The notes under the pieces: model-generated
Seen by the model: only the letters and a program-made list of their open reading frames with translations
What the model was told of the DNA's origin: nothing
Databases searched by the model: none
Part shown: piece after piece, positions 18,305 through 28,226 of the stretch
How the letters are laid out: every line of letters begins with the position of its first letter
Position numbering within the stretch: the stretch's first letter is position 1
Origin: Syntrophobacteraceae bacterium
GTDB taxonomy: Bacteria > Desulfobacterota > Syntrophobacteria > Syntrophobacterales > Syntrophobacteraceae
Length of the DNA stretch: 64,000 nt
Assembly (NCBI GenBank): GCA_025454175.1
Contig: JALOOX010000003.1
Coordinates: 1-64,000 of the forward strand
Reading direction: 5' to 3'
Program-made: the position numbers and the translations under genes

Positions 18305-19804
18305 TCACAAAACAGTATAGCACATTGGAGCGCCCGGCAAACTCACTTCATGAGGATCAAACGGGGGCAGCGCTCGAGGAAGTCCGAGGGAATCGTGAAA
18401 TCCACCGGCTGACAGTTCGACTCTCAACAGACCCGGGAACACCTCGTTGTAGAGCTCGAGGCACCACCTCTGAATCATAGATCTCCGTTCTTCCGTGATG
18501 GATTCCGTTTTTTCAAGGTATTCAGCAAACCAGTATATGGAATTCAGGGAAACGATGGCAGCATTGCTGTCCAGAGAGATGAATGACCTGCAGGTTTTGG
18601 CAATTGTCGTATCGATCTTGTTCCTGGTGAAAACGAACGTTTGCCTGGGACGCTTTCCTTCGCGAATGACATTGACGAGATACCTGAAGAGCATTTTCCT
18701 GTAGAATTCCGCTGCCAGCCAATCCTTCCCCTTGTGCTCGTGGAGGAACCCCATGAAGTTGAGGCTCACTTCATGGTATCGATTGACCACCTTGCTCCGG
18801 GTCTTGCAGTCGTCTATGTTCCAGCCCGTTCGGCTGTTCAGAATCAACTCGAAACGCTGCCTCAGGTAATCGGCCTGATAGACTTCGTCTTTGAGCGGGA
18901 TCCTTATGGTCCTCAGCCTTGAAGCCAGCTCCTCCATGTCGGTCTGCGTGAAGCCAGGCCTCAGGAAAGGAGCCATGCAGGCCATGACCAGGATGTCGAT
19001 GATCTCGTTTCCTCCAATGACTTCCGGAGATGTGCATACATCGTAATAAACGTCCTGGACCAGGTCGGCGACCATTTCCTGGCAGTTGTTGGCCATCATG
19101 AATTCAATAGTCTTGAAGAGGTTGTCCGGATCGTGCTCGGGATACTCCTTGAAGTAGTTCAGAAAGCCCGCCACCTCGTCCTTGCGACCGATGGCGATCA
19201 TATGGGCGATGATGTCACGGTCATAATAGCCGAAGCTCTTGAGATAGGAGTCGGGGAACTGGGTGCGCATTTTCAATAGAAGATCGATGTATTCGGCATG
19301 CCTGCCTTCACTGACATATTTGCCGCCAAGCTCGAACAGCACGTCCATGTGCAGTTCGAGATTCGGAACCAGTTTGGGATGGTCACGCAGGAAGCCCTCA
19401 AGATACTGCCTGATCTCGTCGGTCCCGCGCATTTTCTTGTACTCTTTCCACCACCGATCCACGATCTCCTCTTCGGCATCGCTGATCCGGGGGATCTCCT
19501 CCGGCACACTCCTGCGCGGACTGCTTTCCGCTTTGGGAGCCTCGGAAGCCTCTTCCATTTCCTCCTGGTCATCGATCTCGTCTAGAGCATCATCGTGGAG
19601 CTCGTCTTCGGATTCCTCCTCATCGAGTGCGTCCTCGAAAAGCTCATCGTCCTCCTCGGCTTGCCTCCTGGCTTGAATCGCTCTCCTCTCCCGATCCTCC
19701 AAAAGGGATCGTCTCGCTTCCTCCTCCTTCGCGAGACAACACTTCTTGTATTTCTTGCCGCTCCCACAGGAGCAGGGTGCATTTCGTCCTATTTTGGCCA
19801 TCAT
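18305..19804 (-). CDS. SEC-C motif protein with a long helical region
   Basis: A 499-residue protein starting with a SEC-C zinc motif, RNAPCSCGSGKKYKKCC (residues ~7-23), the element found at the SecA C-terminus and in many stand-alone proteins. A very acidic, Asp/Glu-rich linker (about 30-110) follows, then ~380 residues of mostly helical sequence (with DRWWKEYKKMRGTDEIR and GGNEIIDILVMACM) with no recognised enzymatic motif. The motif probably binds zinc and mediates protein or ribosome contact. No neighbour indicates its role. GGATGGG lies directly upstream. Confidence 0.75.
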   Translation of the reverse strand: MMAKIGRNAPCSCGSGKKYKKCCLAKEEEARRSLLEDRERRAIQARRQAEEDDELFEDALDEEESEDELHDDALDEIDDQEEMEEASEAPKAESSPRRSVPEEIPRISDAEEEIVDRWWKEYKKMRGTDEIRQYLEGFLRDHPKLVPNLELHMDVLFELGGKYVSEGRHAEYIDLLLKMRTQFPDSYLKSFGYYDRDIIAHMIAIGRKDEVAGFLNYFKEYPEHDPDNLFKTIEFMMANNCQEMVADLVQDVYYDVCTSPEVIGGNEIIDILVMACMAPFLRPGFTQTDMEELASRLRTIRIPLKDEVYQADYLRQRFELILNSRTGWNIDDCKTRSKVVNRYHEVSLNFMGFLHEHKGKDWLAAEFYRKMLFRYLVNVIREGKRPRQTFVFTRNKIDTTIAKTCRSFISLDSNAAIVSLNSIYWFAEYLEKTESITEERRSMIQRWCLELYNEVFPGLLRVELSAGGFHDSLGLPRALPPFDPHEVSLPGAPMCYTVL

Positions 19805-19951
19805 CCCATCCTTTCCTCAACGGGTCACCGTTGCGGCTCCCTTCGAACGAGCTCTGCTGCATACAGTCCAAATCCGCTCATGTTCATATGCGAAAGAAAG
19901 GCTCTCGCACCAAGAACCAAACGCTCAACCATTTTCAACGGCGTTATGGCG

Positions 19952-22453
19952 CTAGGCCAGAGGCTCCTGTGCGGCATCCCTGGATGCCAGGTGCTCCCGG
20001 TGGGCCTGGACCAGCCTGATCTCGCCGTATGAATGGTTCTCGCCAAGGGCTTGCTTGATTTCCCCGAGGGGCCTGTCCTTCATCGCCGTCAGCTGCCGGT
20101 CGATGGTTTTGAGCTTCTCCTCGGGGAGCAGCCTCCCGATATCGATCCGGCCGGATTCCACAAAACAGGCCAGGTGGCTCTCTATGGTCGAATGGGTCAG
20201 GCCCCGCTCCCGGGCCACCTGAGCAACGCTCAATCCCTTGCTGAACAACTCATAGGTAACTTGCCGCGTACCTTTCGCGACGGGCTTGTCATCCTTTGCG
20301 GGATGTTTGGGAGGGGGTGTCGCCGCCGGTCGGCCGGGGCCGCTGATCCGGTGCCTTTGCCGGTAGGAGGAAACCAGGGCCAGGAGCTCCTTCCCGTATT
20401 TTTCGAAGAGACGTTTGCCGATCCCCCTGACGCTCATCAGGGCCGCAGGGCTGTCGGGCAGGTCTGAGGCGATCTGGATCAACACGCTCTGATGAAGAAT
20501 CTGGTAGTGGGGGACGCCGGCTTCGCCTGCCTTGGCGGCGCGCCAATCCTTGAGTGCCTGGAAGAGCTCCGGGTGGCCGATTTCGGAGACGGCATATTCC
20601 GCGGGCCTGCTTTTTCTTTGTTTGTCGGGCTTCAGGTCGATTTGGGCGGATGAGAGGGCGCGCAGGTAGCGGGAAGGAGAAAAGCCGGGCTTGCAGCTTC
20701 GCATCGCCGCAAGCTTTACCGCCGTCTCCTTCCTGAGCCCGTCAAGGGCGCCCCCGGCGATCCTTGCGATTTCCTTGTTGTCCGTGTCCATCCGCAGGGT
20801 AGTCAGGCAGTCGCCCAGAATCGAGTCGAGCTTTTCCTCGAAATAAACCCCGGCCTTGGTGACGCGATCGAAGACGGCCGGATCGTCCGACGGGAGCTTG
20901 TCGTCCGCGAAGAGTCCGTTCAATTGCCTCTGGAACTTCTCGCCGACCACGAATATCTCCGCCCCGGCCTTGTCCTCCAGTGCCTGAAGGTCGCCCGCGC
21001 CCGATACCCTGACAGTCCCGGCATTGGCGCGAAGCACTCGAACGAGACGGCCGAGCAGCGAGCGCAACGGCGCAAAGTCGAAGCATTCGTTGAGCAACCG
21101 CCGCTGATAGAGGATCTTGGCGGTTTCGAGCCCTTCCGCGGAAGGCGGGGTCTGGGAAGTCCGGACGTTAAACCGCGAAACGGCCCCATCGGTCTTTATG
21201 GCGTGGGGCGGGATGGGCGAGCTCAACACCATGCCTTCGAAGGTTTTGCAGCGACTCAGGGCAACGTAAACCTGGCCGTGGACAAAGGCGGCCCCGGCGT
21301 CGATGACGGCCCGGTCAAAAGTAAGCCCCTGGCTCTTGTGGATGGTGATGGCCCAGGCCAGCTTGAGGGGAAGCTGCACGAACCTGCCGACCTTGTCCTC
21401 GGTGATTTCCCTCGTCGTGGGGTCGATCCGGTATTGGATGTTCTCCCAGATTGCGGGCTCCACCGTGATCTCACCATCGTCGCCGGGGCATTTCACGCAG
21501 ACCGACCGGTCACCAATCCGGGTGATCCTGCCGATTTTGCCGTTGAAATAGAGCTTGTCGGGCGAGGGATCGTTTTTGACGAACATCACCTGGGCGCCCT
21601 TTTTGAGGGTGAGTGCAGGCGATGTCGGGTACGAATACTCCGGAAAATCCCCCTCGACTTCGGCACGAAAGCAATGCGGCCTCTCCGGCAAACCCTTGAG
21701 CCTGGATTCGTTGATGGCATCGGCGCTTCGGTTGTGGGTGCTTAACGTGATATAGCCCTGGTTGTCGCCGGGTCGGAAATCCTTCCGGTAACGGCTGTTG
21801 AGCTCTTGCAGCGAAGCCTGGTCGAGCCGGTTTTCGCGCACCCGGTTCAGGAGGTCTATGAAGCGGGTGTCGGACTGGCGGTAGATATGTTTCAGCTCGA
21901 TGACCACCAGATCGGAAAGGCCGAGGGCATGGCAGCCGAAGAAGTACATCGAGTCATAAAACTCCCGCAGGATGGCCCAGTCATCCTCCTTGACGACCGG
22001 GGAGAGCTGCTGCAGGTCGCCAATCATGAGAAGCTGGACCCCGCCGAACGGCAGGTCACTGCGCCGGTAGCGCCTCAGGACCTCATCGACCCCGTCGAGC
22101 AGATCAGCCCGCACCATGCTGATCTCATCAATGACCAGCAGGTCCAGGCTTCCCACAACATTGATCTTCTCCCTGCCGAGCCTGTGTTGGCTGTTGCGGC
22201 CGTAAGCCTCGCTCCCCGGCACGTAGGGACCGAAAGGCAACTGGAAGAACGAATGGAGGGTGACCCCGCCGGCGTTGATGGCCGCCACACCGGTCGGGGC
22301 GGTTACGATCATGCGCTTGTGGGTGCTTCTTCTCAGGTTGTGGAGAAAGGTGGTCTTGCCGGTGCCGGCTTTGCCGGTCAGGAAGATATTCCGGTCGGTG
22401 TACTCCACAAAATCGTGGGCCAGTCGAAGCTCGGGGTTGGGGGGGATGTTCAT
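19952..22453 (-). CDS. PIF1-family helicase with C-terminal HRDC and HTH domains
   Basis: This 833-residue protein has Walker A GKAGTGKTTFL near residue 26 and a Walker B/helicase stretch VIDEISMVRADLLDGVD, then GDLQQLSPV, and a late motif ITIHKSQGLTFDRAVIDAG with YVALSRC. These are SF1B PIF1/RecD-like helicase signatures. The C-terminal half carries an HRDC-like domain (about 645-720; LMSVRGIGKRLFEKYGKELL) and a winged-helix-type HTH (TYELFSKGLSVAQVARERGL). I chose the ATG at 22453 because the protein begins there at the canonical helicase start; an upstream ATG at 22543 adds 30 unsupported residues. It probably acts in replication or repair. Confidence 0.85.
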   Translation of the reverse strand: MNIPPNPELRLAHDFVEYTDRNIFLTGKAGTGKTTFLHNLRRSTHKRMIVTAPTGVAAINAGGVTLHSFFQLPFGPYVPGSEAYGRNSQHRLGREKINVVGSLDLLVIDEISMVRADLLDGVDEVLRRYRRSDLPFGGVQLLMIGDLQQLSPVVKEDDWAILREFYDSMYFFGCHALGLSDLVVIELKHIYRQSDTRFIDLLNRVRENRLDQASLQELNSRYRKDFRPGDNQGYITLSTHNRSADAINESRLKGLPERPHCFRAEVEGDFPEYSYPTSPALTLKKGAQVMFVKNDPSPDKLYFNGKIGRITRIGDRSVCVKCPGDDGEITVEPAIWENIQYRIDPTTREITEDKVGRFVQLPLKLAWAITIHKSQGLTFDRAVIDAGAAFVHGQVYVALSRCKTFEGMVLSSPIPPHAIKTDGAVSRFNVRTSQTPPSAEGLETAKILYQRRLLNECFDFAPLRSLLGRLVRVLRANAGTVRVSGAGDLQALEDKAGAEIFVVGEKFQRQLNGLFADDKLPSDDPAVFDRVTKAGVYFEEKLDSILGDCLTTLRMDTDNKEIARIAGGALDGLRKETAVKLAAMRSCKPGFSPSRYLRALSSAQIDLKPDKQRKSRPAEYAVSEIGHPELFQALKDWRAAKAGEAGVPHYQILHQSVLIQIASDLPDSPAALMSVRGIGKRLFEKYGKELLALVSSYRQRHRISGPGRPAATPPPKHPAKDDKPVAKGTRQVTYELFSKGLSVAQVARERGLTHSTIESHLACFVESGRIDIGRLLPEEKLKTIDRQLTAMKDRPLGEIKQALGENHSYGEIRLVQAHREHLASRDAAQEPLA

Positions 22454-22861
22454 GGTCCTGCTCGTCAAAGCCTCGGTAAGGCCCTGCGCAAAAGAGTGCC
22501 CGATTTCCGAGTGCACCATGGCTGCGTACGAAAACGCGATCAACGGAATGCCGGGCCTTGAAGGCTATTCCGTCGACATCAACACATGCCCGGCGTGGTC
22601 ATGGATGGCTGTTTCCAGCCTTTCCCGTTAGTCTATAAACGAAATACAACCTGATCAACAAGCAAACCTTTTTAGGGGCAGTGAAGGGGGTTTTGGGCTC
22701 ATGGGGCCCAGGGGAGTCTGGCACATCAGTCCGATCGACCACGACTTCAGTCCCCGACTTCAATCTGCTTGACCAAATGGCGCCCTTGCTGGATGAATAA
22801 TGCATGGGTGGTTCAAGCGGCTTCGCTTGCTCTTCAAACAACTCCGGTCAGGAGATGGAAG
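22454..22861. other. intergenic region between divergent helicase and AOR genes
   Basis: About 400 bp must contain the promoters of both divergent genes. It includes a relatively AT-rich stretch around 22630-22690. I could not identify convincing promoter hexamers, an operator or a small gene. Confidence 0.3.
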
Positions 22862-24811
22862 ATGGATGGATGGCAGGGAATCGCACTCTCCGTGGATCTC
22901 ACCCGTCGACAGATCGACCGGGAAGTCATTGATCCGTTGTTTGCCGAGCAGTTCATCGGAGGCCGCGGCTTCACCTCCAGGAGGCTCTTGGACCGGATCC
23001 GGCCCGGCATGGATCCCCTCAGTCCCGAGAATGTCCTCTGCTTCGGCGCCGGTCCGTTCTCCGGGACCTCCCTGGCCATGTCCAGCCGCATCCACGTGAG
23101 CACCCTTTCCTCCTACAGCGGGATCCTGGGAGACGGCAACGCCGGCGGAGGCTTTGCTTATCGGCTCAAAAGGGCGGGTTATGATCTCATCGTCGTCACG
23201 GGCCGCTCCGAGACCCCCGTCTATCTTTGGATCCAGGACGATGCGGTCCAGTTGATCGATGCGTCGGACCTGTGGGGGAGCACCACCTGGCGTGCCACGG
23301 ACCTCCTGCGCCGGCGTCACGGATCCGGGGTGAGCGTCGCGATCATCGGGCAGGCGGGTGAGAACCTGGTCCGCGTGGCTTCCACCATCGTGGACAAATA
23401 CGCTTCGGCAGCCCGCGGAAGTGGCGCCGTCTGGGGCTCCAAGAACCTGAAGGCCGTTGTGGTCTCGGGGTCCGGTCGGGTCTCCGTGGCTGATCCCGAA
23501 ACCTTTGAGCGGCTGGCCCGGGAAGACCGGGAATTCTTTCTTCACGATCCCGCCCAGCGTGGAATCGTCGCGGTCTACGGCTCGCACATCGGCATGACAC
23601 ACTGGCAGCCCTCCCGCCGGTATTTCGAGAGAAAGCTCGAACCGCACGAAGTGCCCGCGGCATTGACTCCCGAAGGGCTCAAACGCTTCGAGACGGGGCG
23701 GACCGGGTGCCACGGGTGTCCTGTCGGCTGCAAGAACATTTACAGCATCCCCGAAGGGACCAGAAAAGGGGAAAAGGGATCGGCCCTCGAGTTCGAATGC
23801 CTGGACTGCCTGGGCACCAACTGCGGGATCGAAGACCCGGTGGCGATCCTGGAAATGCAGAACCTGGCCGACGCTTACGGGCTCGACGTCATTGCCCTGG
23901 GAAACACCATCGCCTTCGTGAAGCACCTGTACAACCGGGGTATTCTGACAGAGAAGGACACGGGCGGGCTGCGCCTGGACTGGAATGATGCCGCATCCCA
24001 GATCGAGCTGGTGCACCGGACGGCGCTACGGGAGGGCTTCGGCGGTGTCGTCGCGGAGGGTCTCCACAACACGGCCCGAATCCTGGGGTCGGAAGCCATG
24101 GAGCATTGTCACCATGTCAAGGGACTGAGCCGCGGTGTGCACCCTCCGGGTGTGCTCGCCCTGGCTCACGCCGTCTCCACCCGGGGCGCGGACCACCTGA
24201 GGGGCCGAAGCTGGGCTGTGAGTGACAACGCCCCTGGAGATGTGCTGCCGGCCCTGGTGGAAAAGGGCTTTCTGCCGGCCGAGCCTTCTCTGGATCCCGT
24301 GAAATCCCTCATTATCGCGGAGCGGGCCACGACGCTCGCCGATGCCGTCGGCCGCTGCAAGGGGGCGGTCAACAGCTGGGTTTCGGCCGTTCCCCTGGTA
24401 TGGAAATACCCGTTGTGGGAGGGTTTGGCCAGGCTGCTCACGGCGGCAACGGGCGTCTCGTTCGATGCGGCGCGGCTTGAAGCGGCCGCGGATCGCATTC
24501 AGGCCGTGGAGCGCGCTTTCAACTGCCGGCAGGGGACCACGGCCGAGGATGATCGCCTGCCCCAGAAGCCCGACATGAAAAACTCCCCAGAGGGAAAGGC
24601 CGAGCTTGAGAGACATGGGCGGATGCTTGTGGACTACTGTCGAATGCACGGATACGACCCACGGACTGGCGCGCCAACCCGCCGTCGGCTGGTCGATCTC
24701 AACCTGGAGGCTCTCGCCGACGCCCTCGAACGGGACGCGCCTTACTCGAAATGGAACGGGCCCCCTCTACGGCCCCTCGAAAGCTACCCCCGCGGCGGCC
24801 GGCGCGCCTGA
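22862..24811 (+). CDS. aor: aldehyde:ferredoxin oxidoreductase (tungsten enzyme)
   Basis: A 649-residue tungstopterin enzyme oxidising aldehydes to acids with ferredoxin as acceptor. N-terminal cofactor-binding signatures: FIGGRGFTSRRLL (about 27-39), FGAGPFSGTS, and RGSGAVWGSKNLKAVVVSG (about 187-205). The [4Fe-4S] ligands are Cys283, Cys286 and Cys290 (GCHGCPVGCKN) plus Cys321 (LGTNCGIED). AGGAG lies eight bases before the chosen ATG at 22862; the longer frame from 22769 adds unrelated residues. No pterin-synthesis or ThiS/MoaD gene is adjacent. Length and motifs are complete, so an active enzyme is likely; the natural aldehyde is unknown. Confidence 0.93.
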   Translation: MDGWQGIALSVDLTRRQIDREVIDPLFAEQFIGGRGFTSRRLLDRIRPGMDPLSPENVLCFGAGPFSGTSLAMSSRIHVSTLSSYSGILGDGNAGGGFAYRLKRAGYDLIVVTGRSETPVYLWIQDDAVQLIDASDLWGSTTWRATDLLRRRHGSGVSVAIIGQAGENLVRVASTIVDKYASAARGSGAVWGSKNLKAVVVSGSGRVSVADPETFERLAREDREFFLHDPAQRGIVAVYGSHIGMTHWQPSRRYFERKLEPHEVPAALTPEGLKRFETGRTGCHGCPVGCKNIYSIPEGTRKGEKGSALEFECLDCLGTNCGIEDPVAILEMQNLADAYGLDVIALGNTIAFVKHLYNRGILTEKDTGGLRLDWNDAASQIELVHRTALREGFGGVVAEGLHNTARILGSEAMEHCHHVKGLSRGVHPPGVLALAHAVSTRGADHLRGRSWAVSDNAPGDVLPALVEKGFLPAEPSLDPVKSLIIAERATTLADAVGRCKGAVNSWVSAVPLVWKYPLWEGLARLLTAATGVSFDAARLEAAADRIQAVERAFNCRQGTTAEDDRLPQKPDMKNSPEGKAELERHGRMLVDYCRMHGYDPRTGAPTRRRLVDLNLEALADALERDAPYSKWNGPPLRPLESYPRGGRRA

Positions 24812-24864
24812 GCGTCGCGGAGCAGGACGGAGAGAAGAGCAACTCCTCTGTCGGGGTGGTGAGA

Positions 24865-25003
24865 CAATGTCGTTGAATTGAGCCAGGAGATCAGGCGGGC
24901 ATAAAGCCCGCCCCTATTCAGAAGATCATTGGCAGATGGCGTAGGGGCGGGCTTTGTGCCCGCCCAGAAACCTTTCTGAAGCCGCTAATTCAACAACATT
25001 GGG
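24865..25003. repeat. nested inverted-repeat element (MITE-like)
   Basis: Outer arms CAATGTCGTTGAATT (24866-24880) and AATTCAACAACATTG (24987-25001) are inverted with two mismatches. Inside them AGGCGGGCATAAAGCCCGCC (about 24893-24912) and its inverted partner (about 24942-24964) form a second inverted pair. Each of those inner arms is itself a hairpin (GGCGGGC / GCCCGCC). The rest of the 24812-25586 gap has no gene I can support; its operator-like palindrome is listed separately. Confidence 0.7.
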
Positions 25004-25536
25004 GTGGTGGGATTCGAGCCACTCTGCAATCTCCCGTCCGATCGTCCGTGATCTCCAGCACGTCACACACTCGCATGGCGCTCCATTGGGGCCGGGCTCT
25101 CGACCAGAGGATGAAGTGGGTTCTGACGTCCTAAAGCGGCGCAGTTGACGAGCATAGCCATCAGCTCTTATTTTAATTAAGTAACACACTTACCCAACTG
25201 ATTCTCCACCATGAGTGACAAGTGTTGGTTTCAATAAACCAGCCGGCCGATCCATTTTCGCATCCATATCCGGCATCGGCTGCCGACTCCTTTCGAGCTT
25301 CACCGACATTTCCCGTGCCGAAGCCTTGCTGACGCTTTCTTCCCGTATTCAGCCGGAAACAGCCTCAAGTCATCGAAGCCTTTGGGCAAGATCAATCTCA
25401 TCAGTCTTGGAGTGATATGGAGCCGAAAACCTCGTGTTAATCGACAAAGATACTCCTATGCGTCAGGATGGTTGTTGAACGTCGACGACCAAGCACGATT
25501 GAGCTGAAACACTCGTTGAATTACCTGATCGCCCGG

Positions 25537-25564
25537 CATGCCGACCGGTCAACCGGTGAGCATG
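25537..25564. promoter_or_regulatory. 28-bp near-perfect palindrome upstream of the acyl-CoA synthetase
   Basis: CATGC-NN-ACCGGT-NN-ACCGGT-NN-GCATG reads the same on both strands except in the spacers. It ends 10 bp before the AGGAGG ribosome site and 23 bp before the ATG of the synthetase gene. Its position and symmetry fit a dimeric repressor operator covering the leader. It could also form an RNA hairpin near the ribosome site. The cognate regulator is unknown. Confidence 0.6.
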
Positions 25565-25586
25565 CGATCACCCAGGAGGTGCGGAA

Positions 25587-27380
25587 ATGCAAAACGAGAC
25601 ACTTCCCGTCATGATTCGCCAAAGAGTTGGGAAATACGGAGAAAGGACCGCCCTGCGGTTCAGGGACCACTCCACCGGTCACTGGGTGCCGATTTCATGG
25701 TCGGCCATGGGCAGCCAGATCAATGCCGTCGCCAAGGCGTTGATGGAAATGGGAATCGGAGAGGGTGACCGGGTGGGCATCTTTTCCCAGAACCGGCCGG
25801 AATGGGCCATCGCTGATTTTGGAATCCTGTCCGCCCGAGCCGTGACCGTCCCCATTTATGCGACCAGCAGCGCGAAGCAGGTCCAAAGCATCCTGGACGA
25901 GGCGGAGGTGAAGGCGCTTTTCATCGGAGCCAGGGACCTGGTCGACAAGGTGAGGCCCCTGGTGGACTCGTGTGGACAGCTGAAAAAGGTGATCGTTTTC
26001 GACAAGGCCACACAACTGGAAGGCGATGATCGATTTCTACATTATGAGGATTTTCTCGAGCTGGGGAGACAATCCCCCAGGGATGACGAGCTGGAGGAGC
26101 GCCTGGCCGGCGTGGCTGCGAAGGATCTCGCAACAATCATTTATACTTCTGGAACCACGGGGGATCCCAAGGGCGTCATGCTGACGCATGCCAACTTTTT
26201 CCACCAGATCAGGATGGTCAATCGCTTCTTTGATGTGAACGACCAGGACATTTCCCTTTGCTTCCTCCCATTGAGCCATGTGTTTGAGAGGAGTTGGTGC
26301 TACATCCTTTTTCATCAGGGGGTCACCATCACCTACTGCGATGATCCCAGGAAGGTCATGGACTACCTCAAGGAGGTAAGGCCCACGGTCATGGCGGCAG
26401 TGCCGCGCTTGTATGAAAAGATTCACGGGGCGATCACGAGCAGGGTACAAAGCGCTCCACCTCGAAGACAGAAGCTTTTCGGATGGGCCATCGAGGTGGG
26501 CAGGCAAGTCTGCGAGCAAAGGCGGCTGAGCCAACCCACGGGCTTGGGCCTGAGGTTCAAGCACCGGTTGGCCGACGCTCTGGTCCTCAAGAAGATTCGG
26601 GGGATCTTCGGGGGCCGGGTCAAGCTCCTGATTTCGGGTGGGGCTCCATTTTCCAAGGAAATCGCCGAGTTTTTCTGCGCTGCGGGAGTCTTCATCTGCG
26701 AGGGTTACGGTCTCACCGAAACCTCTCCAACGGTAACGTGCAACCAGCCCGCATGCTTCAAATTTGGAACGGTGGGCAAGGTGGTGCCCCGGTGCGAGGT
26801 GAAGCTGTCCCAGGAGGGCGAGATTCTCGTCAGGGGCGACAATGTGATGCTGGGCTACTACAAGCAGCCCGAAGCAACGGCCGCGTCCATGGAGGATGGA
26901 TGGCTGAAGACGGGGGACGTTGGGGAATTCGACGATGAGGGGTTCCTGAGGATCACCGACAGAATCAAGGATCTCATCATCACTTCGGGTGGGAAGACCA
27001 TCTCTCCTCAGCGGGTGGAGTCCATCGTTTCAGGGGATGTCTTCATTGAGCAGATCGTGGTCATAGGGGAGCAGCGGAAAATGTTGACCGCTCTCATCTT
27101 CCCTGCTTTTGAGGCCCTGGAGCGATACGCAAGGGCGAATGACGTGATTTTTTCAACACGGGAGGATCTCGTCGGCAATCCCAGGATCATTGAATTCTAC
27201 AGGGAACGGATCCAAACGCGATCGAGGGAGTTGGGTGAGTATGAGAAAATCAGGAAATTCCATATACTGCCCCATGAATTGACCCAGGAGGCCGGCGAGG
27301 TGACTCCCACGCTGAAAGTGAAGCGAAAGATCATCGACCGGAAATATGCCGACGTCATCGAGTCCATGTACAGGGATTAG
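25587..27380 (+). CDS. long-chain acyl-CoA synthetase (AMP-forming)
   Basis: A 597-residue member of the ANL superfamily that activates fatty acids to acyl-CoA via acyl-AMP. Visible motifs: P-loop [16 protein letters not shown] (about 188-203), [15 protein letters not shown] (about 375-383), the hinge-region [20 protein letters not shown] (about 437-456) and catalytic-Lys region [11 protein letters not shown] near the end. The tri-helical insertion between DPRKVMDYL and the active-site core matches FACL-type long-chain enzymes ([13 protein letters not shown]). Start supported by GGAGGTGCGG. It heads a three-gene unit with an acyltransferase-like protein and a hydrolase, suggesting lipid remodelling or fatty-acid use. 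Confidence 0.93.
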   Translation: MQNETLPVMIRQRVGKYGERTALRFRDHSTGHWVPISWSAMGSQINAVAKALMEMGIGEGDRVGIFSQNRPEWAIADFGILSARAVTVPIYATSSAKQVQSILDEAEVKALFIGARDLVDKVRPLVDSCGQLKKVIVFDKATQLEGDDRFLHYEDFLELGRQSPRDDELEERLAGVAAKDLATIIYTSGTTGDPKGVMLTHANFFHQIRMVNRFFDVNDQDISLCFLPLSHVFERSWCYILFHQGVTITYCDDPRKVMDYLKEVRPTVMAAVPRLYEKIHGAITSRVQSAPPRRQKLFGWAIEVGRQVCEQRRLSQPTGLGLRFKHRLADALVLKKIRGIFGGRVKLLISGGAPFSKEIAEFFCAAGVFICEGYGLTETSPTVTCNQPACFKFGTVGKVVPRCEVKLSQEGEILVRGDNVMLGYYKQPEATAASMEDGWLKTGDVGEFDDEGFLRITDRIKDLIITSGGKTISPQRVESIVSGDVFIEQIVVIGEQRKMLTALIFPAFEALERYARANDVIFSTREDLVGNPRIIEFYRERIQTRSRELGEYEKIRKFHILPHELTQEAGEVTPTLKVKRKIIDRKYADVIESMYRD

Positions 27381-27413
27381 GCTGGACGGAATGCACGGGG
27401 GGGAGGTGAGGGG

Positions 27414-28226
27414 ATGGCGGCATCCGGGAATGGACGCTGGAGCGCGAGGGCAACGCTGAAAGTCCTGTGGGCGGTGTTTTCGGCCTTTGTGGTCGAGAGC
27501 GTGGTCTTCGGTTTTTCGGTGCTGCCGGCGGCGATATTCTGGGAATGGCACTTCCGGTGGAGACTCCCGTACCACTGGATGGAGACGGTCCTGCTCAGCA
27601 TGGCTTTCATCCCGGCCTATCTGCTCTTCGCCTTCTGCCTCATGCTGTTTTCCGCCCTTGCCATGTACGTGACCGGGTGGCGGGCTCCCGACGGGGCCGA
27701 GATGCCCATCCACGAGCCCGACTGGCCGCTCCTGAACTGGGTACGCTACATGATCTCCATACATTTGGTTCGAACCTTCGCGGGGGCAATTTTCCGCACC
27801 TCTCCCCTCTGGACCATGTACATGCGCTGGAATGGGGCCAGGATGGGCCGCGGTGTTTTCGTGAACAGCCTGTGGGTGACGGATCACAACCTCCTGGAAT
27901 TCGGAGACCACGTGATCATCGGCAGCGAGGTGCACCTGTCAGGGCATACCGTTGAAAAGGGTGTGGTCAAGACGGCGCGGGTCCGCCTGGGCGACCACGT
28001 GACGGCGGGAGTCTCCAGCATCATCAGCATCGGCGTGGATGCAGGGCCGGGCTGCCAGATCGGCGCCCTCAGCCTCGTTCCAAAGTACGCCAGGCTCGAA
28101 GCCGGGGGGACCTACGTCGGCATCCCGGTTCACCTCGTCCAGAAGCGACCAGTTCCGGCATCGGCAAATATCGAGCCCACCATCGGCGGAGTGGCGCAGG
28201 ATGATTCCTCATCTCCCGTACGCTGA
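27414..28226 (+). CDS. membrane-anchored left-handed beta-helix (hexapeptide-repeat) protein, putative acyltransferase
   Basis: A 270-residue protein with two hydrophobic segments (about 13-45 and 56-85) followed by a left-handed beta-helix C-terminus. The hexapeptide pattern is seen in FGDHVIIGSEVHLSGHTV, VRLGDHVTAGVSSIISIGVD and CQIGALSLVP. This fold is typical of acyl- and acetyltransferases. GGAGGTGAGGGG precedes the ATG, 33 bp after the acyl-CoA synthetase stop; its 3' end overlaps the hydrolase by 26 bp. Neighbours suggest the acyl donor may be acyl-CoA made by the upstream enzyme. Substrate unknown. Confidence 0.78.
   Translation: MAASGNGRWSARATLKVLWAVFSAFVVESVVFGFSVLPAAIFWEWHFRWRLPYHWMETVLLSMAFIPAYLLFAFCLMLFSALAMYVTGWRAPDGAEMPIHEPDWPLLNWVRYMISIHLVRTFAGAIFRTSPLWTMYMRWNGARMGRGVFVNSLWVTDHNLLEFGDHVIIGSEVHLSGHTVEKGVVKTARVRLGDHVTAGVSSIISIGVDAGPGCQIGALSLVPKYARLEAGGTYVGIPVHLVQKRPVPASANIEPTIGGVAQDDSSSPVR

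Noticed and set aside
24926-25189. Minus-strand frame containing LGGHKARPY-type sequence
   Set aside because: The tail is translation of the nested repeat; the rest has no recognisable family or ribosome site.
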